Assembly (NCBI GenBank): GCA_013151635.1 | Contig: JAADHV010000086.1 | Location: 62,001-126,000, forward strand | DNA: 64,000 bases | Direction of reading: 5' to 3' | From: Deltaproteobacteria bacterium | GTDB lineage: Bacteria; Desulfobacterota; Desulfobacteria; Desulfobacterales; Desulfobacteraceae | In this document: piece by piece, positions 17,603 through 26,248 of the stretch | How the letters are laid out: each line of letters starts with the position of its first letter | How positions within the stretch are numbered: the stretch's first letter is position 1 | Program-made: the position numbers and the translations under genes | Notes under the pieces: model-generated | The model's input: only the letters and a program-made list of their open reading frames with translations | Told to the model about the DNA's origin: nothing | Database searches by the model: none

Positions 17603-18724
17603 ATGGAAACGTGTTTTGCTCCTGCTAAAAGAACAGACAGGCGGAAGTTTAAAAATCAAATCTTTGACATAAGCCATAGCCCGATTATGGATACCCTTTT
17701 AAAGACAATGTCAGGTTTAATGATAGTTCTAAATGAAGACCGCCAGATCGTTGCCCTGAATCATGCTTTTTTAGAGGCTGTCGGCGTTGCTGATGTTCAA
17801 GAAACCCTTGGTTTGCGTTTAGGTGAAACCCTTCATTGTGTAAATGCACAACAAGAGCCCAATGGATGTGGAACTACACCTTGCTGTGTTACATGCGGGG
17901 CCGTAATCGCAACAATGGCAGCCATAAGGGATGATAAAACCGATGAACAAATTTGTGTGCTCACCTCTGAGAAGGATGGAGTTAAAAATGATATTTGCCT
18001 GATGATAAGGGCGCAGGCGATCACACTGGAAAATAACAGGTGGATTTTAATATTTGCCCAGGACATCACCCAACAGCAGTTCTGGGCTAACATGGAAAGG
18101 GTGTTTTTCCATGACATTAACAATATGCTCACCTCTTTACTTGGCAACATTGAGCTGTTATCAATGGAAATGCCCGGCAATAAAGATGTTGAGCAAATAA
18201 AAGATGTGACCGAAAGGCTGCACAATGAAATCAAAATACAAAAAACCCTTATTCATTATAAAGATGCCAAATCTCTTTTGAGAAAGACGAAAGCCTCGGT
18301 CAATGACATAAAAAAAGAGCTTGCCCTTATAATACACGGACATGAATCTTTAAAGGGGAAACAGGTTAAAGAATCCTGGCCGGACAAGGATATAAAAATA
18401 TACACAGATATTTTCATGGTTTCGAAAATTCTTGGGAATATGGTTATAAATGCCCTTGAGGCAACAGAAAATGGGGGTTTGGTTCAAATTACCGAAAAGG
18501 CAGGGCCCAGGCATATAATATGGGAAGTATGGAACAAGAGTTTTATCCCGCCGGACATACAGAAAAGAATTTTTCAGAGGCATTTCAGTACCAAGTCAGA
18601 CATGGGTAGAGGTATAGGTACTTTTTCAATGAAACTGATTGGAGAAGACCACTTAAAGGGAAAAGTAAGTTTTAAGTCATCTTCGGACCAGGGAACAATA
18701 TTTACTTTTAAGCTTCCGCGCTGA
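17603..18724 (+). CDS. PAS sensor histidine kinase with cysteine cluster in the sensor domain
   Basis: 373 aa, soluble. The N-terminal PAS-like domain (about 25-155) carries five Cys within 20 residues (C79, C89, C94, C95, C98; core NGCGTTPCCVTCGA), a pattern suited to metal, Fe-S or redox sensing. The C-terminal kinase part is atypical but readable: His in FFHDINNMLTSL (about residue 174), N box ILGNMVINALEAT, and a G2-like DMGRGIGTFSMKLI; the F box is RHFSTKS. No receiver domain. The GHKL core is compact. It follows the DOMON gene and precedes, convergently, the arginine kinase gene. Its partner regulator is not next to it. Confidence 0.82.
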   Translation: METCFAPAKRTDRRKFKNQIFDISHSPIMDTLLKTMSGLMIVLNEDRQIVALNHAFLEAVGVADVQETLGLRLGETLHCVNAQQEPNGCGTTPCCVTCGAVIATMAAIRDDKTDEQICVLTSEKDGVKNDICLMIRAQAITLENNRWILIFAQDITQQQFWANMERVFFHDINNMLTSLLGNIELLSMEMPGNKDVEQIKDVTERLHNEIKIQKTLIHYKDAKSLLRKTKASVNDIKKELALIIHGHESLKGKQVKESWPDKDIKIYTDIFMVSKILGNMVINALEATENGGLVQITEKAGPRHIIWEVWNKSFIPPDIQKRIFQRHFSTKSDMGRGIGTFSMKLIGEDHLKGKVSFKSSSDQGTIFTFKLPR

Positions 18725-18785
18725 TTGATAAACTTTTAAAAAAAATAGTTAAAGCAATAAACGGTTTTTTGGGGGACTTAAAAAA

Positions 18786-19808
18786 TCATAGGTTTTTTTC
18801 AGCCTTGATAATTGCCATAAGCCCTTGGTAAAGGTTGCTGATTATCCCGTGTTCCGTGACCCCGAGCCGTTGCCGGTTGCTGATATCAAAAACAGCATTT
18901 TTAATTTTTGTTTTTTCTCCCAGGGTCCCCCTGATTTGAAGATTATATTCAAGGCAGAGATTGCCAAGAAGGTCTTTTTCTTGTTCAAGCTTTTCAAGCT
19001 GTATGTGTACGCCGGCCCTCATGGATGTGCCTATGTTTGTAGGACAGGATGTAAGATAGCCATATGTTTCATCCCTGGCGAATTCAAGGCCCCTGTTTAA
19101 TGACATGAGCGCCCGGCAAAGGCGGTTATAAACGCTTGAAATATCAGATGTCTTTTCAAGGCTTATGATCCTTAAGTGATCTTCCTCGTTTACCCAGACC
19201 ATAAACTTTTTGTTAAAAGAGCAAAACACACCCCTGCATCCGGGGAAATCAGAGTTGATCCCTGCGGCATCCTGGAACCGGTCCCCCTTTTTAAAGATTA
19301 AATTTTTTTTTTCAAGCTGTTGGATTTTTTTTTTATCCATTTGCTCAAAAGAAAAATAATTTCCTTTAAGATCTTTTTTTAAAAAGCTTAAGGCCGTAAT
19401 GATTTTGTTTTCAAGTTCTTTGCGCCGGGGCAAACTGATATGGCATGGAAAACAAAAGCCATTAAGGTTTCTTGCAACTCTTATCCTTGTAGACCTTATA
19501 AATTTGCCTTCAGGGTCAAGGCTTGGGAGGTCAAGCTTTGTGATATCCGATTTGTGCTTTTTGCCTTTTGAAAATCCATGGTACTCGGAAATTACAGGGT
19601 CAAAAAGCTGTGAAAAAGTATCATAAGACTGGGCATCCCCGGCATAAATGCCAATAGCACTGTCAGGGTTCTTAACCCCGGAATTTATAGCCTTTGCCAG
19701 GGTAAACCCGGAACAGGTCTGTTTATGTTCAAGAGCTTTATAGATTTCCCGTGACAAATGTTTTTTTACAAGGGAGCCTGATTCCTGTGGAAAAGCAGAC
19801 AAGCTCAA
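18786..19808 (-). CDS. phosphagen kinase, arginine kinase type
   Basis: 340 aa ATP:guanido phosphotransferase. Unlike the protein-arginine kinase McsB, it has the phosphagen-kinase N-terminal domain: GIYAGDAQSYDTFSQLFDPV (about residues 52-71) aligns with the guanidino-specificity region of arginine kinases. The catalytic domain has STRIRVARNL, VWVNEEDHLRIIS (carboxylate that orients the guanidinium), the reactive Cys in TSCPTNIGTSMRAGVHIQL and the phosphate-binding RGTLGE...FDISNRQRLG block. All key residues are present, so it should interconvert ATP plus arginine with ADP plus phosphoarginine, an energy buffer. Bacterial examples are known from Desulfotalea and Myxococcus. A 64-aa Cys4 protein is encoded 7 bp upstream. 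Confidence 0.9.
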   Translation of the reverse strand: MSLSAFPQESGSLVKKHLSREIYKALEHKQTCSGFTLAKAINSGVKNPDSAIGIYAGDAQSYDTFSQLFDPVISEYHGFSKGKKHKSDITKLDLPSLDPEGKFIRSTRIRVARNLNGFCFPCHISLPRRKELENKIITALSFLKKDLKGNYFSFEQMDKKKIQQLEKKNLIFKKGDRFQDAAGINSDFPGCRGVFCSFNKKFMVWVNEEDHLRIISLEKTSDISSVYNRLCRALMSLNRGLEFARDETYGYLTSCPTNIGTSMRAGVHIQLEKLEQEKDLLGNLCLEYNLQIRGTLGEKTKIKNAVFDISNRQRLGVTEHGIISNLYQGLMAIIKAEKNL

Positions 19809-19815
19809 AAATCAC

Positions 19816-20010
19816 CTAACTTTCATAACCGGAAGACTGTGATGAGATACCCCTTGCAAGCATTGTCTGGATTTTGTCCAGGATATGGCAATCTGCATGG
19901 CATTTTGGAAGTTCTGATCTATGCTCGCAATTTAAGCACGGACTTTTAGTCAAATACCCGATTTCAAAGTCAAACATGTCTCTTTTAATAATATTTTCCA
20001 TGGCTGACAC
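19816..20010 (-). CDS. small Cys4 protein in operon with arginine kinase
   Basis: 64 aa. Four cysteines spaced C-x2-C-x8-C-x3-C (C25, C28, C37, C41; core PCLNCEHRSELPKCHADC) suggest a zinc or Fe-S site. No family recognised. Its stop lies 7 bp before the arginine kinase ATG on the same strand, so the two are almost certainly co-translated. Candidate roles are redox sensing or binding to the kinase; neither is shown. Confidence 0.65.
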   Translation of the reverse strand: MSAMENIIKRDMFDFEIGYLTKSPCLNCEHRSELPKCHADCHILDKIQTMLARGISSQSSGYES

Positions 20011-20251
20011 TATCTAATTTATAAATAAAATCTATCTATATCAACTGCCGGAAGAATCGTCAATATCCGGGATTTGTCCTTGATTTTTCTTGGGATATGC
20101 GAGAATGTATTATCATATTCAAAATTATCAAATTGCTCAATATGCCGGGTTATATCCTGAGATATTTCCGGGCACTGAAATTGCTGTAAACATGCTGTAA
20201 ATAACTTAAGAAATGCAGATTAATAATATATTTTATTCTAAGGAGGGTCAT

Positions 20252-21970
20252 ATGTTAAACCGTTTCAGCATTAAAGGAAGAATGTATCTGATCATAGTTT
20301 CGATTCTGGTTCTATTTCTTCTCATGGTCTGGTTTGCAGTTAACAGCAGCAATACGGCAAGGGATCTTGCCATTGAGAAAACAGGCCAGGCGATGCTTGA
20401 AGCCCAGAAAGAGAAAATTAAAATTGTAACAAAATCAATGGCTGTTGCAATTTCCAATATGATTAAAGGGGTTAAAAAAGAGGAAGAAAAGATTGATATT
20501 ATCAGAAAAGAGCTTGAAGGAATAAGGTTTGAAGATGATAATTCAGGGTATTTCTTTGTGAATAAAGGCACAGTCATGTTCGCCCATATCAAGAAAAGCC
20601 TTATTGGCAAGGATTTAAAAGACCTGAAAGATAAAAATGGTGTTTTTTTGATAAAAGAACTTTTGGACCAGGCTCAAAAAGGGGGCGGGTTTGTAACATA
20701 TATATGGGATAAACCAGGCAAAGGCGACACCCCGAAACTCAGCTATGCCCAGATGATTCCGGGAACGGACTTCTGGATAGGAACAGGGGTGTATCTTGAT
20801 AATATTGAGGCCACAAAGGCTTTAATCAGCAACGAGATTAATTCAAATGTCAAAGCATTTATTATTAAAATGGTTATTACCTCCGGTATTATTTTTCTTG
20901 GAATCGCGGCATTGTGCCTGATCATTGTATTTGGCATAGGTTCATCTCTTAATGCAATGCTTGTAAATTTTGAAGATGTTGCAAAAGGTGAGGGGGATTT
21001 AACAAAGAGGATTAAAATCAATTCCAAAGATGAACTGGCTGCACTTGGCAACCTGTTTAACCTGTTCATGGAAAAACTCCAGAAAATCATCCGCCAGTTA
21101 GCAGGGAATTCGGAAAATATAGACAGTTCTTCTACCGAGCTTGTTACTATTGCAACGGACATGGCCAATAATGCCGGCAATACCTCTGATATGGCAGGGA
21201 AGGTTACCAATGCCTCCGAAGAAATGAATTCAAATCTTGCTTCTGTGGCAGCATCCATGGAAGAGTCTTCTTCCAACGCAACCATGGTGGCTTCTGCAGC
21301 AGAGGAGATGAACGCCACAATTAATGAGATTTCCCAGAATGCAGAAAAGGCAAGGGCCATTTCCGAAAGCGCGGCCTTGAAAACGTCAGAAGCAGAAGAA
21401 TCCATGTCTGTATTGAATAAAGCGGCTCAGTCCATTGGAAAAGTAACAGATACCATAGCGGAAATATCAGACCAGACCAATCTCCTGGCCCTGAATGCAA
21501 CTATTGAAGCTGCAAGGGCGGGAGAAGCCGGAAAAGGCTTTGCCGTGGTCGCCAATGAGATCAAGGAGCTTGCCAACCAGACAGTTGCTGCAACAAAAGA
21601 TATCAGGGAGCAGATCGATAATGTCCAAAGCAACACTGATGCAACAGTGGGCTCTATTAAAGAAGTTTCAGGTGTTATCCATGACGTGAATGAAATCGTT
21701 TCCACCATTGCAGCAGCAGTAACCCAGCAGTCTGCCGCAACCCAGGAGATTGTCAGTAATATCTCAAGCCTGTCCCTTAGTATACAGGAAGCCAATGAAA
21801 GTGTCAGCCAGGGTTCCCAGGTTGCAGAAAGTATTGCAAAGGAGATAGGGGGTGTTAATTCGGCTACGGATCAGATGAAACAAAGCAGTGATTTAGTCAT
21901 GGAGAGCTCTGATAAAATGAGTTCAATGGCAGAGGAAATGAAAAAGATAGTGCAGAGCTTTAAGGTTTAG
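20252..21970 (+). CDS. methyl-accepting chemotaxis protein with single Cache sensor
   Basis: 572 aa from the ATG at 20252, which has a strong ribosome-binding site (AAGGAGG, 5 nt upstream); an in-frame ATG 39 bp further up lacks one. TM1 about 8-28, a periplasmic sCache_2 domain about 30-190 ([32 protein letters not shown]), TM2 about 205-230, HAMP to about 285, then a signalling domain with the perfect hairpin tip [20 protein letters not shown]. sCache_2 receptors commonly bind small carboxylates. The gene is divergent from the arginine kinase operon and 113 bp upstream of a TetR-type gene. Confidence 0.93.
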   Translation: MLNRFSIKGRMYLIIVSILVLFLLMVWFAVNSSNTARDLAIEKTGQAMLEAQKEKIKIVTKSMAVAISNMIKGVKKEEEKIDIIRKELEGIRFEDDNSGYFFVNKGTVMFAHIKKSLIGKDLKDLKDKNGVFLIKELLDQAQKGGGFVTYIWDKPGKGDTPKLSYAQMIPGTDFWIGTGVYLDNIEATKALISNEINSNVKAFIIKMVITSGIIFLGIAALCLIIVFGIGSSLNAMLVNFEDVAKGEGDLTKRIKINSKDELAALGNLFNLFMEKLQKIIRQLAGNSENIDSSSTELVTIATDMANNAGNTSDMAGKVTNASEEMNSNLASVAASMEESSSNATMVASAAEEMNATINEISQNAEKARAISESAALKTSEAEESMSVLNKAAQSIGKVTDTIAEISDQTNLLALNATIEAARAGEAGKGFAVVANEIKELANQTVAATKDIREQIDNVQSNTDATVGSIKEVSGVIHDVNEIVSTIAAAVTQQSAATQEIVSNISSLSLSIQEANESVSQGSQVAESIAKEIGGVNSATDQMKQSSDLVMESSDKMSSMAEEMKKIVQSFKV

Positions 21971-22083
21971 AACTAGTTTTTTCCTGTACAGTCAAATTTA
22001 TTTTGCCTTGTCAGATAGTGAAACAAATGATAAGTCAGAAAGGTTATTCAATCAATGCTATACGCAGGAAAGGGTTAGTATCC

Positions 22084-22701
22084 GTGGCTGAGTCAAAATT
22101 TGCAGAGTTAAAGGAAAAGGAAAAAGAAGCAAGAAGACAGATTGTCGTTGAGTCTGCTTTAGCCCTTTTTGCAAAAAAGCCGTTTTTCGAAGTTGGCATG
22201 CGGGAAGTTGCCGAGCAGGCAGGGATCTCCCCTGCAACTATTTACAGGTATTTTCCAAGCCAGGAAGAATTGTTTAATGAAGCTTTTATCCAGGACATTT
22301 CTTTGGCCAGCAAAGAGTTTAAGTCAATGGTGCAGAAAGATAAACCTGCAAGCATTGAAGAATTCGGCATCAAATTTATAGATCATCTTATGGAAAACGA
22401 ACCCACATTCCAGATGATGACATATCTTATGCTGAAAGACAACCTGGCAAATCCTGTCATGGGCAAGTTTGATTCAGTCACCAAGATTTTTTTTGACCTT
22501 TTTGAACAGCTCCTGTTAAGGCACGGGGTAAAAAATAAAAATGCAAGAATGTATTCCCATTCCTTTATTGCATCTATAACAGGTATCTTAATGACCTTTC
22601 GCAATTACCCTTTAAAGAATAAAAATGCCATTAGAAGTTATATTATAAAAGTAATTAAAATAACGTGTTCTCTTTACTCTGACCAGTTAATAAACAAGTA
22701 A
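22084..22701 (+). CDS. TetR family transcriptional regulator
   Basis: About 205 aa from GTG at 22084, which has a plausible ribosome-binding site (AGGAAAGGG, 9 nt upstream). In-frame ATG (22027) and TTG (22003) starts further up are possible but poorly supported. The TetR helix-turn-helix lies at the N-terminus: QIVVESALALFAKKPFFEV, then MREVAEQAGISPATIYRYF. A long charged helix (KFAELKEKEKEARR) precedes it. The C-terminal ligand domain is unassigned. An 8-bp inverted repeat (AAGGAATG/CATTCCTT, 22700-22738) overlaps the stop and could be a weak terminator. Located between a chemoreceptor gene and the moxR-bat operon. Confidence 0.85.
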   Translation: MAESKFAELKEKEKEARRQIVVESALALFAKKPFFEVGMREVAEQAGISPATIYRYFPSQEELFNEAFIQDISLASKEFKSMVQKDKPASIEEFGIKFIDHLMENEPTFQMMTYLMLKDNLANPVMGKFDSVTKIFFDLFEQLLLRHGVKNKNARMYSHSFIASITGILMTFRNYPLKNKNAIRSYIIKVIKITCSLYSDQLINK

Positions 22702-22841
22702 GGAATGCCTGGTCTGTTCCTTGCCTGTTTCATTCCTTGACACTTTGTTTTCCAATATTATATTAGATGAAATTCGTTTTTAATGTATTTTTTTACACGG
22801 GCTATTTCGTGTAACCTCAAATAATACGGGCATAAAAGATT

Positions 22842-23816
22842 ATGGAACAAATCAAAGAATCAATCGAGGAAACCCATTTTTTAATAAGCAGTATCCGAAA
22901 TGAGATTTCAAAGGAACTCGTTGGCCAGGAAAAACTTGTGGACAGCCTTTTGACAGGACTTTTAACAGGGGGACACGTCCTGGTTGAAGGTGTGCCCGGG
23001 CTTGCTAAAACAAGTGCTATAAAGGCACTTGCTTCTGTTGTCAAGGCAAAGTTCAAACGCATCCAGTTTACCCCGGATCTTCTCCCGGCGGATTTGACGG
23101 GCACTGAAATTTACCGTCCTAAAACATCTGATTTTATTACAAGAAAAGGACCTTTGTTTAATAATATTATCCTGGCAGATGAAATCAACAGGGCACCTTC
23201 CAAGGTCCAGTCCGCACTGCTTGAAGCAATGGAGGAAAAACAGGTCACAATAGGCGACCGGACTTTTTCTTTACCCGCTCCTTTCCTGGTTCTTGCAACC
23301 CAGAACCCAATTGAGCAGGAAGGGACCTATCCTTTGCCCGAAGCCCAGGTGGACAGGTTTATGCTTAAAGTCTTAGTTGACTACCCTGATAAGACCCAGG
23401 AACTTGAGATCCTTAAAAAGAACAGCTTTCAAAAACCCGTGGAACTCAAGGCAGTCATTGATTGCGATCAGCTGGTCGCAATGGGCGAATTGATCGACCA
23501 GGTCTATGTGGATGAAAAACTCAAAGAATATATAGTGGATCTTGTGTTTTCCACGCGCCAGCCCCAAAAATACGGAATTGATGTGGCAGAATATATTGAC
23601 TATGGTGCATCTCCAAGGGCCACAATTTTTCTTGCAAAAGCCGCCAGGGTAAATGCTTTTTTATCTGGCAGGGCCTATGTCACCCCCCAGGATATCAAGC
23701 TTGTGGGTCCTGATGTATTGAGGCACAGGATTATTTTAAGCTTTGAGGCAGAGGCGGAAGATGTGTCCTGTGATGATATAATACAGGCGGTGTTTGATTC
23801 TGTTGAGGTGCCTTAA
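22842..23816 (+). CDS. MoxR family AAA+ ATPase, first gene of the bat operon
   Basis: 324 aa. Walker A GVPGLAKTSAIKAL (about residue 48), Walker B ILADEINRAPSKVQSALLEAM, sensor ATQNPIEQEGTYPLPEAQVDRF and an arginine-rich lid region. MoxR ATPases act as chaperone-like motors that work with VWA-domain proteins encoded next to them, here the DUF58 and BatA/BatB products. It begins a run of six same-strand genes with overlaps or gaps of at most 15 bp through 30474. Confidence 0.93.
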   Translation: MEQIKESIEETHFLISSIRNEISKELVGQEKLVDSLLTGLLTGGHVLVEGVPGLAKTSAIKALASVVKAKFKRIQFTPDLLPADLTGTEIYRPKTSDFITRKGPLFNNIILADEINRAPSKVQSALLEAMEEKQVTIGDRTFSLPAPFLVLATQNPIEQEGTYPLPEAQVDRFMLKVLVDYPDKTQELEILKKNSFQKPVELKAVIDCDQLVAMGELIDQVYVDEKLKEYIVDLVFSTRQPQKYGIDVAEYIDYGASPRATIFLAKAARVNAFLSGRAYVTPQDIKLVGPDVLRHRIILSFEAEAEDVSCDDIIQAVFDSVEVP

Positions 23817-23831
23817 AAGGAGCAGCACCAG

Positions 23832-24710
23832 ATGATCCCGGCTCATATTATCAAAAAGATAAAAAGAATCCATATTAAATCCAGCCGCACGGTAAATACT
23901 ATCATGGCAGGGCAGTATAAGTCTGTATTCAGAGGTTGCGGCATTGAGTTTGAAGAAGTCAGGGAATATTGTCCTGGTGATGATGTCAAAACAATAGACT
24001 GGAAGGTTTCGGCAAGGCTTGGGAAACCTTTTGTCAAACTTTACAAGGAAGAGCGCGAAAGCATTGTCATGCTGCTGATAGACATGAGCTCATCTTTGAA
24101 GTTCGGAACATTTTCAGGATCAAAACTTGAAAGGGCTGCCGAGGTGGCATCGGTCCTTGCTTTCAACGCCATTAAAAACAATGATAAAGTAGGGGTGGTT
24201 TTTTTCACGGACAGGGTTGAAAAATATATACCGCCTAAAAAAGGGTCCGGCCATATCTGGCGGGTGATCAAGGAAATATTCACCTTTTTGCCAAAGGGAA
24301 AAGGAACAAATATCTCGGCTGCCCTGGATTATTTTGCAAAAATATCCAAGAAAAGATCTTTTGTCTTTGTCCTTTCCGATTTTTTAGATGACAATTATTT
24401 GAAGAGCTTGAGAACAGTCCGGCAGAAACATGAAGTCATAGGCGTGATGATATATGATAAAGGGGCATTTTGCCTTCCTTCCAGCGGTATTATTACCCTT
24501 TCTGATCTTGAAACAGCAGAAGAAATGGTTTTTGACGGGTTCAATAAAAAAAGCCGGGATAAATTTACTTATGTTAATAAGTCAGCCCACCAGAAAACAC
24601 TGAATGTTTTTTCCAAGGCAAAAAGTGATGTGATCGAACTTGAAACCGGGGATCTGGTGTCTGATACCCTGATGCAATATTTTAAGTACAGGGAAAGACG
24701 GTTAAGGTAA
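23832..24710 (+). CDS. DUF58 domain protein (VWA-like), moxR-bat operon
   Basis: 292 aa. It contains the DUF58 signature GCGIEFEEVREYCPGDDVKTIDW followed in the same block by KVSARLGKPFVK (about residues 36-70), and then a VWA-like fold with a metal-site DMSSS at about residue 83. DUF58 proteins accompany MoxR in all major bacterial groups and are thought to be its adaptors or clients. Gap of 15 bp from moxR, and its stop touches the next start (TAAATG). Confidence 0.88.
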   Translation: MIPAHIIKKIKRIHIKSSRTVNTIMAGQYKSVFRGCGIEFEEVREYCPGDDVKTIDWKVSARLGKPFVKLYKEERESIVMLLIDMSSSLKFGTFSGSKLERAAEVASVLAFNAIKNNDKVGVVFFTDRVEKYIPPKKGSGHIWRVIKEIFTFLPKGKGTNISAALDYFAKISKKRSFVFVLSDFLDDNYLKSLRTVRQKHEVIGVMIYDKGAFCLPSSGIITLSDLETAEEMVFDGFNKKSRDKFTYVNKSAHQKTLNVFSKAKSDVIELETGDLVSDTLMQYFKYRERRLR

Positions 24711-25253
24711 ATGAAGGATATACACGCAATAAGACCCCCGGTCCAGGTCGGTTTCGATCCAATGCTGATTAAAATTGCCCTTATGGTGCTGGCAGGAGCC
24801 ATTTTCCTTGTGGCCTTGTTTTTTTTAATAAGAAAATGGTGGAAAAAAAGAAACCGGCCGGGAGACCTGAAATACCTTCCTGAACCTTTAGCACCCTATG
24901 AAGCTGCATTAAAGGAAATCGATCTTCTTTTTCAAAGTAAAATAGATGATTCAAGACTTTTTTATTTTGCTCTTACAGCGGCCTTAAAAAAATATATCGG
25001 CAGGTCCTTTGGAATCAACGCCATCGAGATGACCTCCCAGGAATTTATAAGAAGCCTTAACAGCCTTGATCTTGATAAAACAATAAAAAGAGATATTTCA
25101 GAGTTTCAAAAAATATCAGACCGGTTTAAATACGCCGGGGTCGTTCCCGGAAAAAGCAGGGTAAAAGAGGATCTTGTTTTTATAAAAGAGAAAATCATTC
25201 AAATAGAAAAAGACCTTTTAAAACTTAAGCAGAAACAAGAGGAGGATCAATAA
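24711..25253 (+). CDS. DUF4381-like single-pass membrane protein of the bat operon
   Basis: 180 aa. A short N-terminal periplasmic tail (DIHAIRPPVQVGF), one transmembrane segment (about 18-42), a basic cytoplasmic boundary (RKWWKKRNR) and a helical cytoplasmic domain (FYFALTAALKKYIGRSFGINA; EMTSQEFIRSL). This matches DUF4381-type proteins encoded between DUF58 and batA. Function unknown. Its last base overlaps the batA start. Confidence 0.78.
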   Translation: MKDIHAIRPPVQVGFDPMLIKIALMVLAGAIFLVALFFLIRKWWKKRNRPGDLKYLPEPLAPYEAALKEIDLLFQSKIDDSRLFYFALTAALKKYIGRSFGINAIEMTSQEFIRSLNSLDLDKTIKRDISEFQKISDRFKYAGVVPGKSRVKEDLVFIKEKIIQIEKDLLKLKQKQEEDQ

Positions 25254-26248
25254 TGTTCAGGTTTGACTCGCCCCTGTTCTTGTTATTGCTTTTTGTGCCG
25301 GCCCTTATTCTTTTTATAAAGCTCAGAAAAAAAGGTAAAAGCCATATCAAGGTGTCTTCCTTGAAAGGCCTTGGTTCTTTCCCCCAGTCTTTTGCGGCAA
25401 GGCTTTCAAAATTTTTTCCTTTTTTAAAAATCATGTCCCTGGTTCTTTTGATTATTGCACTTGCAAGACCCCAGTGGGGGGATAAAAAAATACACGTGGC
25501 CACACAAGGGGTCAATATTATATTGGCTCTTGATCTTTCCGAATCCATGCGCGCCCTTGATTTTAAAAAAGATAATAAGATCGTGACAAGGCTTGAGGCG
25601 GTGAAAAGTGTAGTACAGGATTTTATCATGAGGCGTGAAGGGGACAGGATCGGTATGGTCGTGTTCGGATCACATGCCTTTACCCAGCTTCCTTTGACCC
25701 GGGACTACAACACGATTTCCTTTATCCTTGACCGGTTGAAAATCGGTGCGGCAGGCCCCAGCACGGCAATAGGGGATGCCATTGGTATCTCATTAAAACG
25801 GCTTGAAGATATTAAAAGCAAATCCAATATTATCATCCTTTTAACAGACGGGAAAAGCAATTCAGGTGAACTTTCCTGGCAGGATGCAACAAAGATTGCC
25901 GTTCAAAGAAAAGTGAAAATCTATACCATCGGGGTCGGCACAAAAGGGGAAGCTCCATTCCTTGTGGATGGCATGTTTGGAAAACGTTATGTATACCGGA
26001 AAGTGGATGTGGATCTTGATGCCTTAAAAACAATTGCCGGGCAGACATCGGGCAGTTTTTTTAAGGCAGGGGATTTAAAGTCCCTTGAGCAGATTTATAA
26101 GATGATCAACAATCTTGAAAAAACAAAGGTGGATGTTGAAAAATGGGTGGAGTACAAGGAGTTGTATAAAGGGGTTCTGTCGGCCGGACTGCTCATTTTT
26201 CTTTTGTATATTATCTTGACTAATACAAGGTTTCTAAGGATACCCTAG
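25253..26248 (+). CDS. batA: BatA, membrane-anchored VWA protein
   Basis: 331 aa. Two N-terminal hydrophobic segments (about 5-22 and 56-72), a VWA domain (about 80-285) with an intact MIDAS motif ALDLSESMRALD and TLTDG-type second site (ILLTDGKSNSG), and a C-terminal transmembrane helix (about 305-327). The BatA VWA domain faces the periplasm in the Bat (Bacteroides aerotolerance) system, which affects stress and oxygen tolerance. Abuts batB with no gap. Confidence 0.9.
   Translation: MFRFDSPLFLLLLFVPALILFIKLRKKGKSHIKVSSLKGLGSFPQSFAARLSKFFPFLKIMSLVLLIIALARPQWGDKKIHVATQGVNIILALDLSESMRALDFKKDNKIVTRLEAVKSVVQDFIMRREGDRIGMVVFGSHAFTQLPLTRDYNTISFILDRLKIGAAGPSTAIGDAIGISLKRLEDIKSKSNIIILLTDGKSNSGELSWQDATKIAVQRKVKIYTIGVGTKGEAPFLVDGMFGKRYVYRKVDVDLDALKTIAGQTSGSFFKAGDLKSLEQIYKMINNLEKTKVDVEKWVEYKELYKGVLSAGLLIFLLYIILTNTRFLRIP

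Noticed and set aside
22003-22083. TTG start of the TetR gene
   Set aside because: No ribosome-binding site; GTG 22084 is better placed relative to AGGAAAGGG and the helix-turn-helix.
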